NCBI RefSeq assembly: GCF_923079645.1
Contig: NZ_CAKLPY010000001.1
Coordinates: 1,054,001 to 1,118,000 of the forward strand
Reading direction: 5' to 3'
Origin: Emticicia aquatica
GTDB lineage: Bacteria; Bacteroidota; Bacteroidia; Cytophagales; Spirosomataceae
DNA length: 64,000 nt
Under the pieces are notes generated by a model. That model searched no databases and was not told where the DNA came from. It was given only the letters and a program-made list of their open reading frames with translations. Of this stretch, positions 18,055-26,104 are shown one piece after another. Numbering within the stretch: the stretch's first letter is position 1; each line of letters opens with the position of its first letter. The position numbers and the translations under genes are program-made.

Positions 18055-18555
18055 TTAATTTGGTAGTTTATCTTTCAATAAACCATAAACCCAAGTACCA
18101 GCAACTGCACTCAAAAGTGTAGCAATCACGACCACATAACCACTACCAATTTGGGCAAAAAGTGGCCCTGGACAAGCTCCTGTAATTGCCCAGCCTAAAC
18201 CGAAAATCAGACCGCCATAAACTTGCCCTTTTTGAAATTTCTTTGGGTGAAAATCTACTGTTTCGCCTGCTATTGTTTTGATATTAAACTTTTTAATTAA
18301 AAATACAGAAATCATTCCAACTACAACCGCACTACCAATTACGCCATACATGTGAAAACTCTGCAAACGAAACATTTCTTGGATACGAAACCAAGAAATA
18401 ATTTCGGCTTTCACGAACACAATTCCGAACATTATCCCAACCACTAAATATTTAATATTGTCAGTCCAACTTTCGGCTACCTTCATATCATTTGGAGCTT
18501 CGCAAACGAATGGCTCAACAATAACAGTATTTTGGATTTCTTGAATATTTTTCAT
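18055..18555 (-). CDS. YeeE/YedE-family half-transporter (DUF6691 type)
   Basis: The 166-residue membrane protein carries the YeeE signature AITGACPGPLFAQIG with the conserved cysteine used by YeeE/TsuA proteins to pass thiosulfate. It has about four membrane segments and pairs with the 191-residue protein encoded just upstream (22-nt gap). Together they should form a thiosulfate or sulfur-compound channel in the inner membrane. A soluble N-terminal stretch of about 30 residues precedes the first membrane segment. Confidence 0.85.
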   Translation of the reverse strand: MKNIQEIQNTVIVEPFVCEAPNDMKVAESWTDNIKYLVVGIMFGIVFVKAEIISWFRIQEMFRLQSFHMYGVIGSAVVVGMISVFLIKKFNIKTIAGETVDFHPKKFQKGQVYGGLIFGLGWAITGACPGPLFAQIGSGYVVVIATLLSAVAGTWVYGLLKDKLPN

Positions 18556-18576
18556 TGATTTTTTTCTTAGAAAATG

Positions 18577-19152
18577 TTAGAATAATTTAAAAATAATTGG
18601 CATAATTAGGTGTGTCATGGTAAAACCTCCAACCATAAAGCAACAAGTAGCAATCAATGACGGAACTTGCAAGTTTGAAAGTCCCATAATAGCATGACCA
18701 GAAGTACAACCTCCTGCATAACGAGTGCCAAAACCAACTAAAAAACCACCAAAAACAAAGAAAATAAGTCCTTTTATTGAAAATAACTTTTCAACTGAAA
18801 ATAAGTCGGCGGGCATTAAACCCGAAAAATCTTTAATTCCTAATGCCTTCAAATCATTGATTGTGGCTTCTGAAAGCACAAAAGTATTTGGATTTTCTAA
18901 GAAATTAGTGGCTATAACTCCACCAAAAAATACGCCTAAAACAAAAATCAAGTTCCATATTTCTTTTTTCCAATCATATTTAAAAAAAGGAATATCGGCA
19001 GGAAAACAAGCTGCACAAACGTGTCGAAGTGATGATGAAATTCCGAAAGATTTATTGCCAATCAATAAAAGTGTTGGCACAGTAAGTCCAATAAGTGGGC
19101 CTGCTACGTACCAAGGCCAAGGTTGAATAATGAATTCAAAAATTTGTTTCAT
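18577..19152 (-). CDS. YeeE/YedE-family half-transporter
   Basis: The 191-residue protein has about five membrane segments and the signature [16 protein letters not shown], with the conserved cysteine in GCTSGH. It is the second half of the two-gene YeeE/YedE system that imports thiosulfate in other bacteria. It follows the porin gene by 11 nt, so the outer-membrane porin and the inner-membrane channel are expressed together, which suggests a complete uptake route. Confidence 0.86.
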   Translation of the reverse strand: MKQIFEFIIQPWPWYVAGPLIGLTVPTLLLIGNKSFGISSSLRHVCAACFPADIPFFKYDWKKEIWNLIFVLGVFFGGVIATNFLENPNTFVLSEATINDLKALGIKDFSGLMPADLFSVEKLFSIKGLIFFVFGGFLVGFGTRYAGGCTSGHAIMGLSNLQVPSLIATCCFMVGGFTMTHLIMPIIFKLF

Positions 19153-19163
19153 GCGATTTTATT

Positions 19164-20567
19164 TTAATAATGATAGTTGATAATTAAGTTTAAATGGGTC
19201 ATGTTTACTTTGTTGAAAACGAAGCGGTCATTTTGGTAGGTTTCGCCAATATCGTCTTTCCGAACAACCAATAATAGAGCGTTCAGTCCTTTAAGATAAT
19301 GGTCAAACTGATAAGTCAAACCTAAATTTATTTGTGAATAAGGAGGCATACCATATTTATTCAAAGCGAAATTCTTTACATCGGGTAAAGAAAAATAGCC
19401 ACCGCTCAACTCTATTTTGATGTGTTTTTCAGGCTTGTAAAATGTATTAATTGTTGCAGCCGTGACATCACCAAATCCTTCGTTTCGTTCACGAGGCATG
19501 AATGTATAAAAAGGTTCACGACCCCATTCTCGTGGCATTAGATAACGCCCTTGTGCAGTTATTCGAGTGGCATTCAAAAACCAATCAAATTTTGCAGATT
19601 GTTGTCCAACTCGACCAGAAAACACTTTTGCTCCACTATTTATTTGGGTATATGCCTTGGTTGGGTCTTTATTTCCGCCATTTCCTACTGCATTTTGTTG
19701 AATATATTGCCCGCCTACAAACCAATTTTTACCTGCAATTGACTTTGATTTCCATTCGATTTTTAGTTGAGCGGTATTTAGAATGTTGTCGATATAAGTA
19801 TCCCACAATTGAATATTCAATTGTTTTTTCTGATACGTTGAACCAATTACTCCAACACCAGCCGACTCAATATTATTTTTATATTGTGAAGGTTTTCCAT
19901 TGACATCAACTCCCACTGGATAAATTCCGATGCTTTCGCCAGTATCAAACCACCGAACTGTTGAGCGGGGCGAAATTCGCCAAATATACTCCCCGTGCAG
20001 GCTTAGGTTTTTCCATTCTTTTACATCCAATGCGGCAGCTTCAATAAGTGTTGGACGCATTCGACCATCTTGTGGATTGATAAAAGGTGTTTGTGGAATT
20101 TGTCGTCCAATAGTTAAAATTGACTTTTTCCCTGCGTGAATCTTTAAGAATAATTCTTCAAGACGGTCTAAATCTTCGTGGTCATTGGGGCGTTCAATAT
20201 CAAATAATCCAATTTCATAACGATTTACTTGATTTGTTTTTGAGTCAGATTTTGCTAAGTCCGAAGATTTTAGATTAAACATAAAAAAGCCGCTAATTCC
20301 AACTTGAAAATGTTTTAAAATCTTTGGTGTTTCATATCCAATACCCGCACCAATTCCCCAAGCATGATAGTCTGTCAGATCTCCTTTATTGACCGTTGCC
20401 GACATATATGAGCGTGCATGACCGTAAAAGCGTCCTTTTTCAAAAAAATGGCTTAATGTATTTGTGTCCTTTTCTGCTTCATGGTAAGCGTGAATTCCTT
20501 GTGCAACCGTTATGTTTATGGAAATAAAAAATGACCAAACAACATAATAAAAATTGATTCTTCTCAT
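19164..20567 (-). CDS. Outer-membrane porin, OprD-like
   Basis: The 467-residue protein has a signal peptide ending near TVAQG, then alternating beta-strand sequence with many aromatic and glycine residues, and ends in a C-terminal aromatic/His strand (LIINYHY) typical of outer-membrane barrels. The pattern fits the OprD family. It is first in the operon with YeeE/YedE and AraC and is preceded by a Crp-like box (20618-20631). It probably lets thiosulfate or a similar anion into the periplasm. Confidence 0.72.
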   Translation of the reverse strand: MRRINFYYVVWSFFISINITVAQGIHAYHEAEKDTNTLSHFFEKGRFYGHARSYMSATVNKGDLTDYHAWGIGAGIGYETPKILKHFQVGISGFFMFNLKSSDLAKSDSKTNQVNRYEIGLFDIERPNDHEDLDRLEELFLKIHAGKKSILTIGRQIPQTPFINPQDGRMRPTLIEAAALDVKEWKNLSLHGEYIWRISPRSTVRWFDTGESIGIYPVGVDVNGKPSQYKNNIESAGVGVIGSTYQKKQLNIQLWDTYIDNILNTAQLKIEWKSKSIAGKNWFVGGQYIQQNAVGNGGNKDPTKAYTQINSGAKVFSGRVGQQSAKFDWFLNATRITAQGRYLMPREWGREPFYTFMPRERNEGFGDVTAATINTFYKPEKHIKIELSGGYFSLPDVKNFALNKYGMPPYSQINLGLTYQFDHYLKGLNALLLVVRKDDIGETYQNDRFVFNKVNMTHLNLIINYHY

Positions 20568-20587
20568 AATTTGATACTATAATGGTA

Positions 20588-20631
20588 CAAAAGTATCGCT
20601 TAGAAAATGCTGAATCCGTGACAAATGTTAC
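20588..20631 (-). promoter_or_regulatory. Crp-like box and -7 element upstream of the porin operon
   Basis: On the plus strand GTGACAAATGTTAC (20618-20631) is a palindrome of the GTrAyA-N2-TrTyAC type. Exactly 22 nt away, in the direction of transcription, the - strand carries TACTTTTG (20588-20595), a full -7 match. The palindrome centre falls near -41, the class II activator position. The same spacing recurs at other sulfur genes. Confidence 0.75.
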
Positions 20632-20689
20632 ATTGGGAAATATTATTGATTTTTACCACTTAGGTACTAAGAAACACTAAGAAAAAAAT

Positions 20690-20717
20690 AGAGACGTTAC
20701 ATTGCGGCAACGTCTCT
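20690..20717 (-). terminator. Terminator of the TsdA/DsrE/SoxB operon
   Basis: A perfect 9-bp stem (20690-20698 with 20709-20717) is followed on the coding strand by a T-rich run. It lies between the SoxB-like stop and the porin promoter. Confidence 0.8.
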
Positions 20718-20754
20718 GTAAACATAAATCATAGGTAGTTGTACTCGAAATCTT

Positions 20755-22434
20755 TTATACAAATTGATAATCTACGCCCGAAACTTGGCTTAATAAATCT
20801 TGTGGACCATCCAAAATCTTGGCATCGTGCCTTAATATTGGGGTAATAGGTGAGAATTTTTGTAAATATTCTTTCATCATACTATGTAGCGTAAAGGCAG
20901 TATTTGTACCTTCTTTTACACCTTTCATGCGACAAAGCATATCGTCTGGGTCGCCGTCTCGTTCACATGCACATAAAACATAGCTTTTGGTTAAATCAAG
21001 CGGTTGACCAGCAATCGTAACTTTTTGTACTCGATGCCCAACTCGTTCAAAAGCCTTAAATTCGACTTGCATTCCTTTGAAACGTATCAACCAACCGCCA
21101 AAACGCTTGGAAGCATCTTGGGCAAATACGTTTTGTAACTCTTTTTCGAGCCAATCCATGATTTGTTGACCAGTTGCTTTGGCGGTTCTGATAGTAGAAT
21201 CAACGGGAAGCATATCGTATAAATAGCCTTCGGTAATGGCTACTTTGCCATCTTTTCCTGCCGTGCGAGGTGGGCAAAAACGAAAACCATTCGATAGTAC
21301 CACATCTGCATTGACTTTCCATTTAAGAGCATCCACAATCATGGTATCAATGGTGTTTTCTACTACAAAATTTCGATAAAGCGGTACGGTACTGTATCCA
21401 AGTATTTTATTGATTTCTTCTTTGTAAGGTTTTTCTATTTCCTTAATAATATCCAAAACTTCCTTTTTTGCAGGAAATTTTTGCGGACTTACTTCGATGA
21501 GTTGATATTTTTCGCCAGTAATTTTTCCATTTTCGACCTTTAAATCCAGTCTTCCAACGAATGACCCAAAAGCCCCTGGTTCAACAATTTTTGAGTATTC
21601 GGCTTGAATCGGTTTGCGTACTCGCTCGTGCGTATCTGCTCCGAAAATATAATCAACGCCTTTGCAATCAGGGTGATTTCCGAGAGCAATTTGTTGCGAA
21701 AGTCCGAGATGCGAAAGAATAATGACAAAATCACATTGTTCTTGTTCTTTCAATAGTTCAACATACTGTTTTAGATTTTCTTCGGGTTTTGTATAAATAA
21801 TTCCCTTGCTATAAAGTGGTGACTGGCGAAGCGGCACGAGTGGGTCAGTATAACCCAAAATGCCAATTTTTACGCCCAAACGATTGACAATTTGGTAAGG
21901 TTGGAAAATCAATTCTCCTTTCTTTCCATCGCCTAAATCGTGGTACATATTGGCACAAACTTTCGGAGCGAGCAAGCCGCCCATTAGTTTCTGCATATTT
22001 TTTTTGTAGTAAACTACTTCCCAGTTTCCTGGCAAATACATGTCATAATTGAGGGCATTGAGCAAAGGAACAAAAGCTTGTCCAGTAGTTTTTACCGAAA
22101 GCATACTGCCCTGAAACATATCGCCTGTGTCAATCGTGATGGTATTGTCGGGGTTTTCTTTCTTCAAAACATCCAAAGCAGTTGCCAAATGTGCATAACC
22201 GCCCGTTTTACGAAAAGTTAGTTGGTTATTTTCCCAAAATAACTCATCGTGAGCACGAAGCTGGCAATGCACATCGGTTGTTTGTAGAAAAGTAATTGTG
22301 CCATTTTTGGAAGTTTCTTTGCCATTTATTACCGAAACCTTAGTGTCATTATTAGCAGCTATTAAAGCACTTGGAGTTCCCGCAGCAGCAGTAGCCAAAA
22401 GCCCAGATTGTAAGAATTTTCGTCTTGATTGCAT
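20755..22434 (-). CDS. soxB: SoxB-like thiosulfohydrolase
   Basis: The 559-residue protein begins with a twin-arginine signal (SRRKFLQ at residues 3-9). It has the dinuclear metallophosphatase motifs TTDVHCQ, GDMFQGS, GNWEVV (tryptophan in place of the nucleotidase GNHE histidine, as in SoxB), LSHLGLS and GADTHE, and a C-terminal 5'-nucleotidase-type domain. SoxB hydrolyses the terminal sulfone from SoxY-bound thiosulfate in the periplasm. No SoxYZ, SoxXA or SoxCD is in the window. The partner genes here are DsrE-like and TsdA-like. The assignment to SoxB rather than a 5'-nucleotidase rests on the motif and context. Confidence 0.8.
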   Translation of the reverse strand: MQSRRKFLQSGLLATAAAGTPSALIAANNDTKVSVINGKETSKNGTITFLQTTDVHCQLRAHDELFWENNQLTFRKTGGYAHLATALDVLKKENPDNTITIDTGDMFQGSMLSVKTTGQAFVPLLNALNYDMYLPGNWEVVYYKKNMQKLMGGLLAPKVCANMYHDLGDGKKGELIFQPYQIVNRLGVKIGILGYTDPLVPLRQSPLYSKGIIYTKPEENLKQYVELLKEQEQCDFVIILSHLGLSQQIALGNHPDCKGVDYIFGADTHERVRKPIQAEYSKIVEPGAFGSFVGRLDLKVENGKITGEKYQLIEVSPQKFPAKKEVLDIIKEIEKPYKEEINKILGYSTVPLYRNFVVENTIDTMIVDALKWKVNADVVLSNGFRFCPPRTAGKDGKVAITEGYLYDMLPVDSTIRTAKATGQQIMDWLEKELQNVFAQDASKRFGGWLIRFKGMQVEFKAFERVGHRVQKVTIAGQPLDLTKSYVLCACERDGDPDDMLCRMKGVKEGTNTAFTLHSMMKEYLQKFSPITPILRHDAKILDGPQDLLSQVSGVDYQFV

Positions 22435-22446
22435 TTCTGATATTTT

Positions 22447-22875
22447 TTAAAATCCTGCTTTAATATATGACCAACCTTGCTCTTGCTTTTCGATAATTTC
22501 GACCAAACCCGCTGGCACAAAACCAGCTTTCGGGAAGATTTGCTCTTTGGTCAGTTTTTGTTGTTTGAGTGAGTTTTCACAAACCACAAACGAAACACCT
22601 TGCTCGATGAGATTATTGATTTCGGGTTCAAATTGGCTTTTGCCTTTTATCACCATTCCCAAACCTTTATTATGCACAACCACTTCAATTTTAGCAGTCG
22701 GCCAAACTGTAAGCACATTTGTTAGTTGTTTGGTCAATGCTCGATAGGCAACCGTATCGGGCGTAGCAAGATGAAAAACTACTCGATGTTCTTTAACTTT
22801 CTTTTGTTTTTGGGCAAAAACTTCAGTAGATGCAAATGCTAAAAATGCAAATAATAACAGATTGAGGGCTTTCAT
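22447..22875 (-). CDS. Secreted DsrE-like protein with a single cysteine
   Basis: The 142-residue protein has a cleavable signal peptide (LLLFAFLAFASTEVFAQ) and a DsrE/DsrF-like fold. Its only cysteine, C99 (VSFVVCENSL), is at the position that carries persulfide in cytoplasmic DsrE/TusD proteins. Because it is exported and encoded 12 nt from the SoxB-like gene and 21 nt from the TsdA-like gene, it may act as a periplasmic sulfur carrier for those enzymes. That role is an inference from context. Confidence 0.72.
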   Translation of the reverse strand: MKALNLLLFAFLAFASTEVFAQKQKKVKEHRVVFHLATPDTVAYRALTKQLTNVLTVWPTAKIEVVVHNKGLGMVIKGKSQFEPEINNLIEQGVSFVVCENSLKQQKLTKEQIFPKAGFVPAGLVEIIEKQEQGWSYIKAGF

Positions 22876-22896
22876 TGATTAAATATTTAAGGTTGA

Positions 22897-23970
22897 TTAT
22901 TTTGAATTTGATGATTTTTTGTGGGCTTCTTTCCATTCTTTGATTGGCTTGTAAGGACCGTATTTATGTTGTTGTTCAGAAAATGGGTCAGCGTAAGGAC
23001 CAAAAGGATGGTCGAAAGGTTTGCCAGCAATATTTGGCCAATCTTTGCTTAAATCTTTAGTAGGGCGTGGTTGAGAATTGACAAAAGCTGCTAAATCCCA
23101 CGCTTCTTCGTCGGTGAGTTGTGGGCGTTCGTAAGTTGCACCGAGCGGCATATTATACCTCACATAACCTGCAAAATTTGATATTCGGTATAATCCAGCA
23201 CCATGATTATAACTATTTTTGCCCCAAAGGGGCGGATAAGTATAACTTTTGCCATTTTCGGCTAATATTCCCTCGCCGTTTGCTTGGTGGCACGATTGGC
23301 ATTTTTGTTCATAAATTACACGTCCTTTTTCGGGGTCGTTGGCACGTTTTAAGCCTTTTACTTTAAAAATTCCAGCTCCACGAGGTGTAGTTTTCTTGGG
23401 TACATCTGAGCCTACCCATTTTATATAAGCTAAAATCGCTTTCATTTCTCGACTTGTTGAATCGAGTACTTTGCCGTTTAGACTTCGTTCAAAACAATCA
23501 TTTACACGCTTTACTTGATTTTCAACTGCTCCCGAACGCTCTCTAAATTTTGGATAATTGGCTTGTACAGCAAAATAATTATTTCCCCAAGGCTGCGTTC
23601 CTGCATTCAAATGGCAGTTTTGACAATTCATGCCGTTGGAAATCTGTTTAACACTACCTTTAGGTCCTAAATATTCGGAAGTATGGGCAATGAGTTCTTT
23701 GCCGTATTTAACCAGTTTCTGTTCTTCGGGTTCGAGTTTCATTATTCGCCATTCGGCTGGGGCTGTCCAAACTTGCACGAAATTAGTGTCAATTTTTGCA
23801 ACCTTTTTTCTCTCAGTAGGTTCTTCGGAAGTGTTCAAGTTGGGTACTCCAAAAAGATGTACATAAACAAATCCAAGTATAAGAAATATCGTAAGTAAGA
23901 GTAGCCCACTTAAAAAGGCTAAAATTGAGGTTAATTGTTTTGCGGCTTTGCTTGAATCTGATTTTGCCAT
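22897..23970 (-). CDS. tsdA: Dihaem cytochrome c, TsdA-like thiosulfate dehydrogenase
   Basis: The 357-residue protein has one N-terminal membrane anchor (about 12-40) and two haem c motifs: C116-x2-C119-H120 and C224-x2-C227-H228. C159, in VNDCFERSLNG, matches the axial cysteine ligand of TsdA and SoxA-type haem. The GMNCQNCHLNAG context is characteristic of TsdA. It should join two thiosulfates to tetrathionate, or work in reverse, and exchange electrons with c-type carriers of the oxidase encoded upstream. It is the first gene of the SoxB operon and has a Crp-like box at 24026-24039. Confidence 0.82.
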   Translation of the reverse strand: MAKSDSSKAAKQLTSILAFLSGLLLLTIFLILGFVYVHLFGVPNLNTSEEPTERKKVAKIDTNFVQVWTAPAEWRIMKLEPEEQKLVKYGKELIAHTSEYLGPKGSVKQISNGMNCQNCHLNAGTQPWGNNYFAVQANYPKFRERSGAVENQVKRVNDCFERSLNGKVLDSTSREMKAILAYIKWVGSDVPKKTTPRGAGIFKVKGLKRANDPEKGRVIYEQKCQSCHQANGEGILAENGKSYTYPPLWGKNSYNHGAGLYRISNFAGYVRYNMPLGATYERPQLTDEEAWDLAAFVNSQPRPTKDLSKDWPNIAGKPFDHPFGPYADPFSEQQHKYGPYKPIKEWKEAHKKSSNSK

Positions 23971-23995
23971 AAGATAGCTTTGATAATTTACTACA

Positions 23996-24039
23996 CAAAA
24001 ATATGAGTAATATCATCGACCTTATGTGATATTTGTTAC
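23996..24039 (-). promoter_or_regulatory. Crp-like box and -7 element upstream of tsdA
   Basis: GTGATATTTGTTAC (24026-24039, plus strand) is separated by 22 nt from TATTTTTG read on the - strand (23996-24003). Both elements and the spacing match those at 20588-20631. Confidence 0.75.
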
Positions 24040-24083
24040 AAACTTAGAAATAATTGTATAAAACGAATATTTTAAGTTAAGAA

Positions 24084-24388
24084 AGCAACAAGCCTAATCA
24101 GCGTTGAACGCATTAAAAATGACACATTTGTTTAACGAATACCCCGTTATGGGTTAAATATTGACGGTCGGCCGCTGCTGTAAAAATAATAAAGTACCCG
24201 CCATCTAAGCCCCATCGGGGCGACCGTCGCTCGGCGAAATATTCCGCCTCGATGGGGCTTAGATGATTATTCGTTTTGAATTTTCTACCAATATACAATC
24301 CCTAACGGGATAATTACTCTTAAATACTCCAAAAATATCAATAATTTTAATGCGTTCAACCTGAAGCCTAATGATAAGACTTGTTGCT
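24084..24388. repeat. Palindromic intergenic repeat element, about 305 bp
   Basis: The ends are imperfect inverted copies: AGCAACAAG and TTGAACGCATTAAAA at the left (24084-24118) recur in reverse complement at the right (about 24344-24388). Inside is a perfect 16-bp hairpin (24202-24217 with 24250-24265) around a GC-rich centre, unlike the surrounding AT-rich DNA. Short open frames here (such as 24113-24298 on the - strand) are by-products. The element resembles interspersed palindromic or MITE-like repeats common in Bacteroidota, but I cannot count copies from one window. It fills most of the 23971-24412 gap. Confidence 0.65.
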
Positions 24389-24412
24389 CTGCATTATTTA
24401 TTCTACCTTATT

Positions 24413-24814
24413 TCAAGAAGTGAGAATATAATATATAGCCCAACCAAAAAATATAATCAGAGCTGCCCAAATCCACGACGGAATCGTTTTTGGCGTTTCG
24501 CTTCCATCAATCAAAAATTGCTTCTGATTGCCTTTTCCGTAGGCGTTTATCATTATCGGCAAAACTCCGTCAATCACGTCTTGGTCATTCAAGCCTTCGA
24601 GCGTAATGGCTGGACCATTTCTGACTGTAAAAGGCACAAGTTTTATGCCTTCTTTACCCGTTGGGTCTTTGCTGACAATCTTTAATGTATGTTCGCCATC
24701 AGTGAGTTTTCTGGAATCCAGCTCAAATTTGACAGGTGCTTCAAATTCACCGATAGGCTTTGGTTCGTTGTCTATAAATAAGATAACTGTGCTTTTTCCT
24801 TCCATTTTATTCAA
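24413..24814 (-). CDS. Membrane-anchored periplasmic/extracellular domain protein of the oxidase operon
   Basis: The 133-residue protein has a beta-rich domain of about 105 residues (DGEHTLKIVSKDPTGKEG, an Ig-like pattern) and a single C-terminal membrane segment (SWIWAALIIFFGWAIYYIL). No signal peptide is visible, so it would be tail-anchored. Its start overlaps the end of the preceding 86-residue gene by 8 nt. It is the last gene of the ccoNO-like operon. Function unknown; an assembly or copper-related FixH-like role is only a guess. Confidence 0.6.
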   Translation of the reverse strand: MNKMEGKSTVILFIDNEPKPIGEFEAPVKFELDSRKLTDGEHTLKIVSKDPTGKEGIKLVPFTVRNGPAITLEGLNDQDVIDGVLPIMINAYGKGNQKQFLIDGSETPKTIPSWIWAALIIFFGWAIYYILTS

Positions 24815-25067
24815 AAGTTAAGAACATTCGTTTGATATGATTTTCTTCTTTTTCGCCTGGTTTTACCAGCCATTTTATTGCAAAAAACAAGGTAATAACC
24901 GTAATGGCGACAGTTCCCCAAACTATCACATAATCCCACTGACTTTCGGGGCCAGCTCCGTGGGCAATGCCTTGCAAAACTTTTGGTTGTTGTTTTTTAC
25001 AAACATCGCAAGCAACCGAACTGACGTAGGTCATCAGAAATACCATCGAAAACAATATTTTTTTCAT
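24807..25067 (-). CDS. Small CxxC membrane protein of the oxidase operon
   Basis: The 86-residue protein has an N-terminal hydrophobic segment (ILFSMVFLMTYVSSVACDVC) followed by CDVC and KKQQPK, then a second membrane segment (DYVIVWGTVAITVITLFFAIKWL). The CxxC just outside the membrane could bind metal or take part in redox chemistry. It lies 28 nt after the CcoO-cytochrome gene. It may take the place of CcoQ/CcoH-type small subunits, but I do not recognise the family. Confidence 0.6.
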   Translation of the reverse strand: MKKILFSMVFLMTYVSSVACDVCKKQQPKVLQGIAHGAGPESQWDYVIVWGTVAITVITLFFAIKWLVKPGEKEENHIKRMFLTFE

Positions 25068-25095
25068 CGTTTTTTTTAATTTTAGCGTTTTGAAA

Positions 25096-26100
25096 TTACT
25101 GAGCTGGTTTCTTCAAAGCCTCCATGAGTTTTTTAATTTCATCCGTCGTTACTTTTCGGCCAGTATTGCCCCAACTTGTGCGTTCGTGGTTCATTATTGC
25201 CGTTATTTCTTCGGGAATCAATTTATTATTTGTACCAACGGCAGGCATTACGCCATATTCTTCACGGGCATTATAGCCTTGCATAATGATACTTAGCATG
25301 ATTTCTGGATTTTCGTCCAACACAATTTTACTGCCTTTGAGTGGTGGAAATGCCCCTTTCAAACCTTCGCCATTTTGTTGGTGGCAACTTTGGCAATTAG
25401 CTGCATAAAGAGCAGCACCGTCTAAATCCTCTGCTTCACCTGCACCGTCTTCGGCAGCTTTCTTTTCTTTTTTATACAAAAATTCAGGGTTGGGTGTACC
25501 GCCGGGCAATTTCACTTGTTTGAGCGATTGCAGATAAGTTACGAGTTGCAAAACCCTTTCAGAAGCGACTACTTTTCCTGTTTTTCCTTGCAAAAATTCA
25601 GCAGGAACATTCACAATTATATCACCATCATTGGGTTTTTCTTTAAAATCAAATAGCCATGGGTGAGCTGGCATAATTGACTGTTGCACAACTGCTCTCG
25701 GATTAAATAAGTGCAACAAATGCCAATCCAGACTTGGCTGACGAACGCCAATATTGGTCAAATCGGGGCCTGTTCGCTCCGTTCCCATGAGTGTTGCAGT
25801 ATTTTGCAGAAAACTTGTTCGGGTAATTCCTGCATAATCGGCCGCAATATTTGGACGACTGCCCCAAGTTTTATCCATGTCAACATTTCGCACTTGCTGA
25901 GAGTGGCAACCAACGCAACCTTCGGAAATATAAATCAGTTTTCCAGCCATTTCATCGTCGGTCAGCGGTTGGCTGTCTGGCAAAGAGGCATTATTGGTTT
26001 GGTTTTCGATGGCAGGAAAAATTGCCACGAAAATCATCAGTATCGAAAACAGCACCACCGCTGCCGTAAACAGTTTTTTATGGTCATTAAAAAAATCCAT
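25096..26100 (-). CDS. CcoO-like subunit fused to a cytochrome c domain
   Basis: The 334-residue protein starts with a membrane anchor (about 9-30). A CcoO-type monohaem domain follows with C62-x2-C65-H66 (GCVGCHSQQVRN) and the CcoO feature TWGSRPNIAADYAG. A linker and a second cytochrome c domain with C236-x2-C239-H240 (NCQSCHQQNGEG) complete it. This packs the electron-entry haems of a cbb3 oxidase into one chain, with no separate CcoP gene seen. It follows the CcoN gene by 4 nt. Confidence 0.85.
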   Translation of the reverse strand: MDFFNDHKKLFTAAVVLFSILMIFVAIFPAIENQTNNASLPDSQPLTDDEMAGKLIYISEGCVGCHSQQVRNVDMDKTWGSRPNIAADYAGITRTSFLQNTATLMGTERTGPDLTNIGVRQPSLDWHLLHLFNPRAVVQQSIMPAHPWLFDFKEKPNDGDIIVNVPAEFLQGKTGKVVASERVLQLVTYLQSLKQVKLPGGTPNPEFLYKKEKKAAEDGAGEAEDLDGAALYAANCQSCHQQNGEGLKGAFPPLKGSKIVLDENPEIMLSIIMQGYNAREEYGVMPAVGTNNKLIPEEITAIMNHERTSWGNTGRKVTTDEIKKLMEALKKPAQ

Positions 26101-26104
26101 GAGC

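Noticed and set aside
20755..22434. Ordinary 5'-nucleotidase instead of SoxB
   Set aside because: The GNWE motif, twin-arginine signal and operon with TsdA-like and DsrE-like genes favour SoxB, though the nucleotidase option is not fully excluded.
24113..24298. 61-codon open frame inside the palindromic repeat
   Set aside because: It lies across the repeat's hairpin and has no protein-like features; it is a by-product of the GC-rich element.
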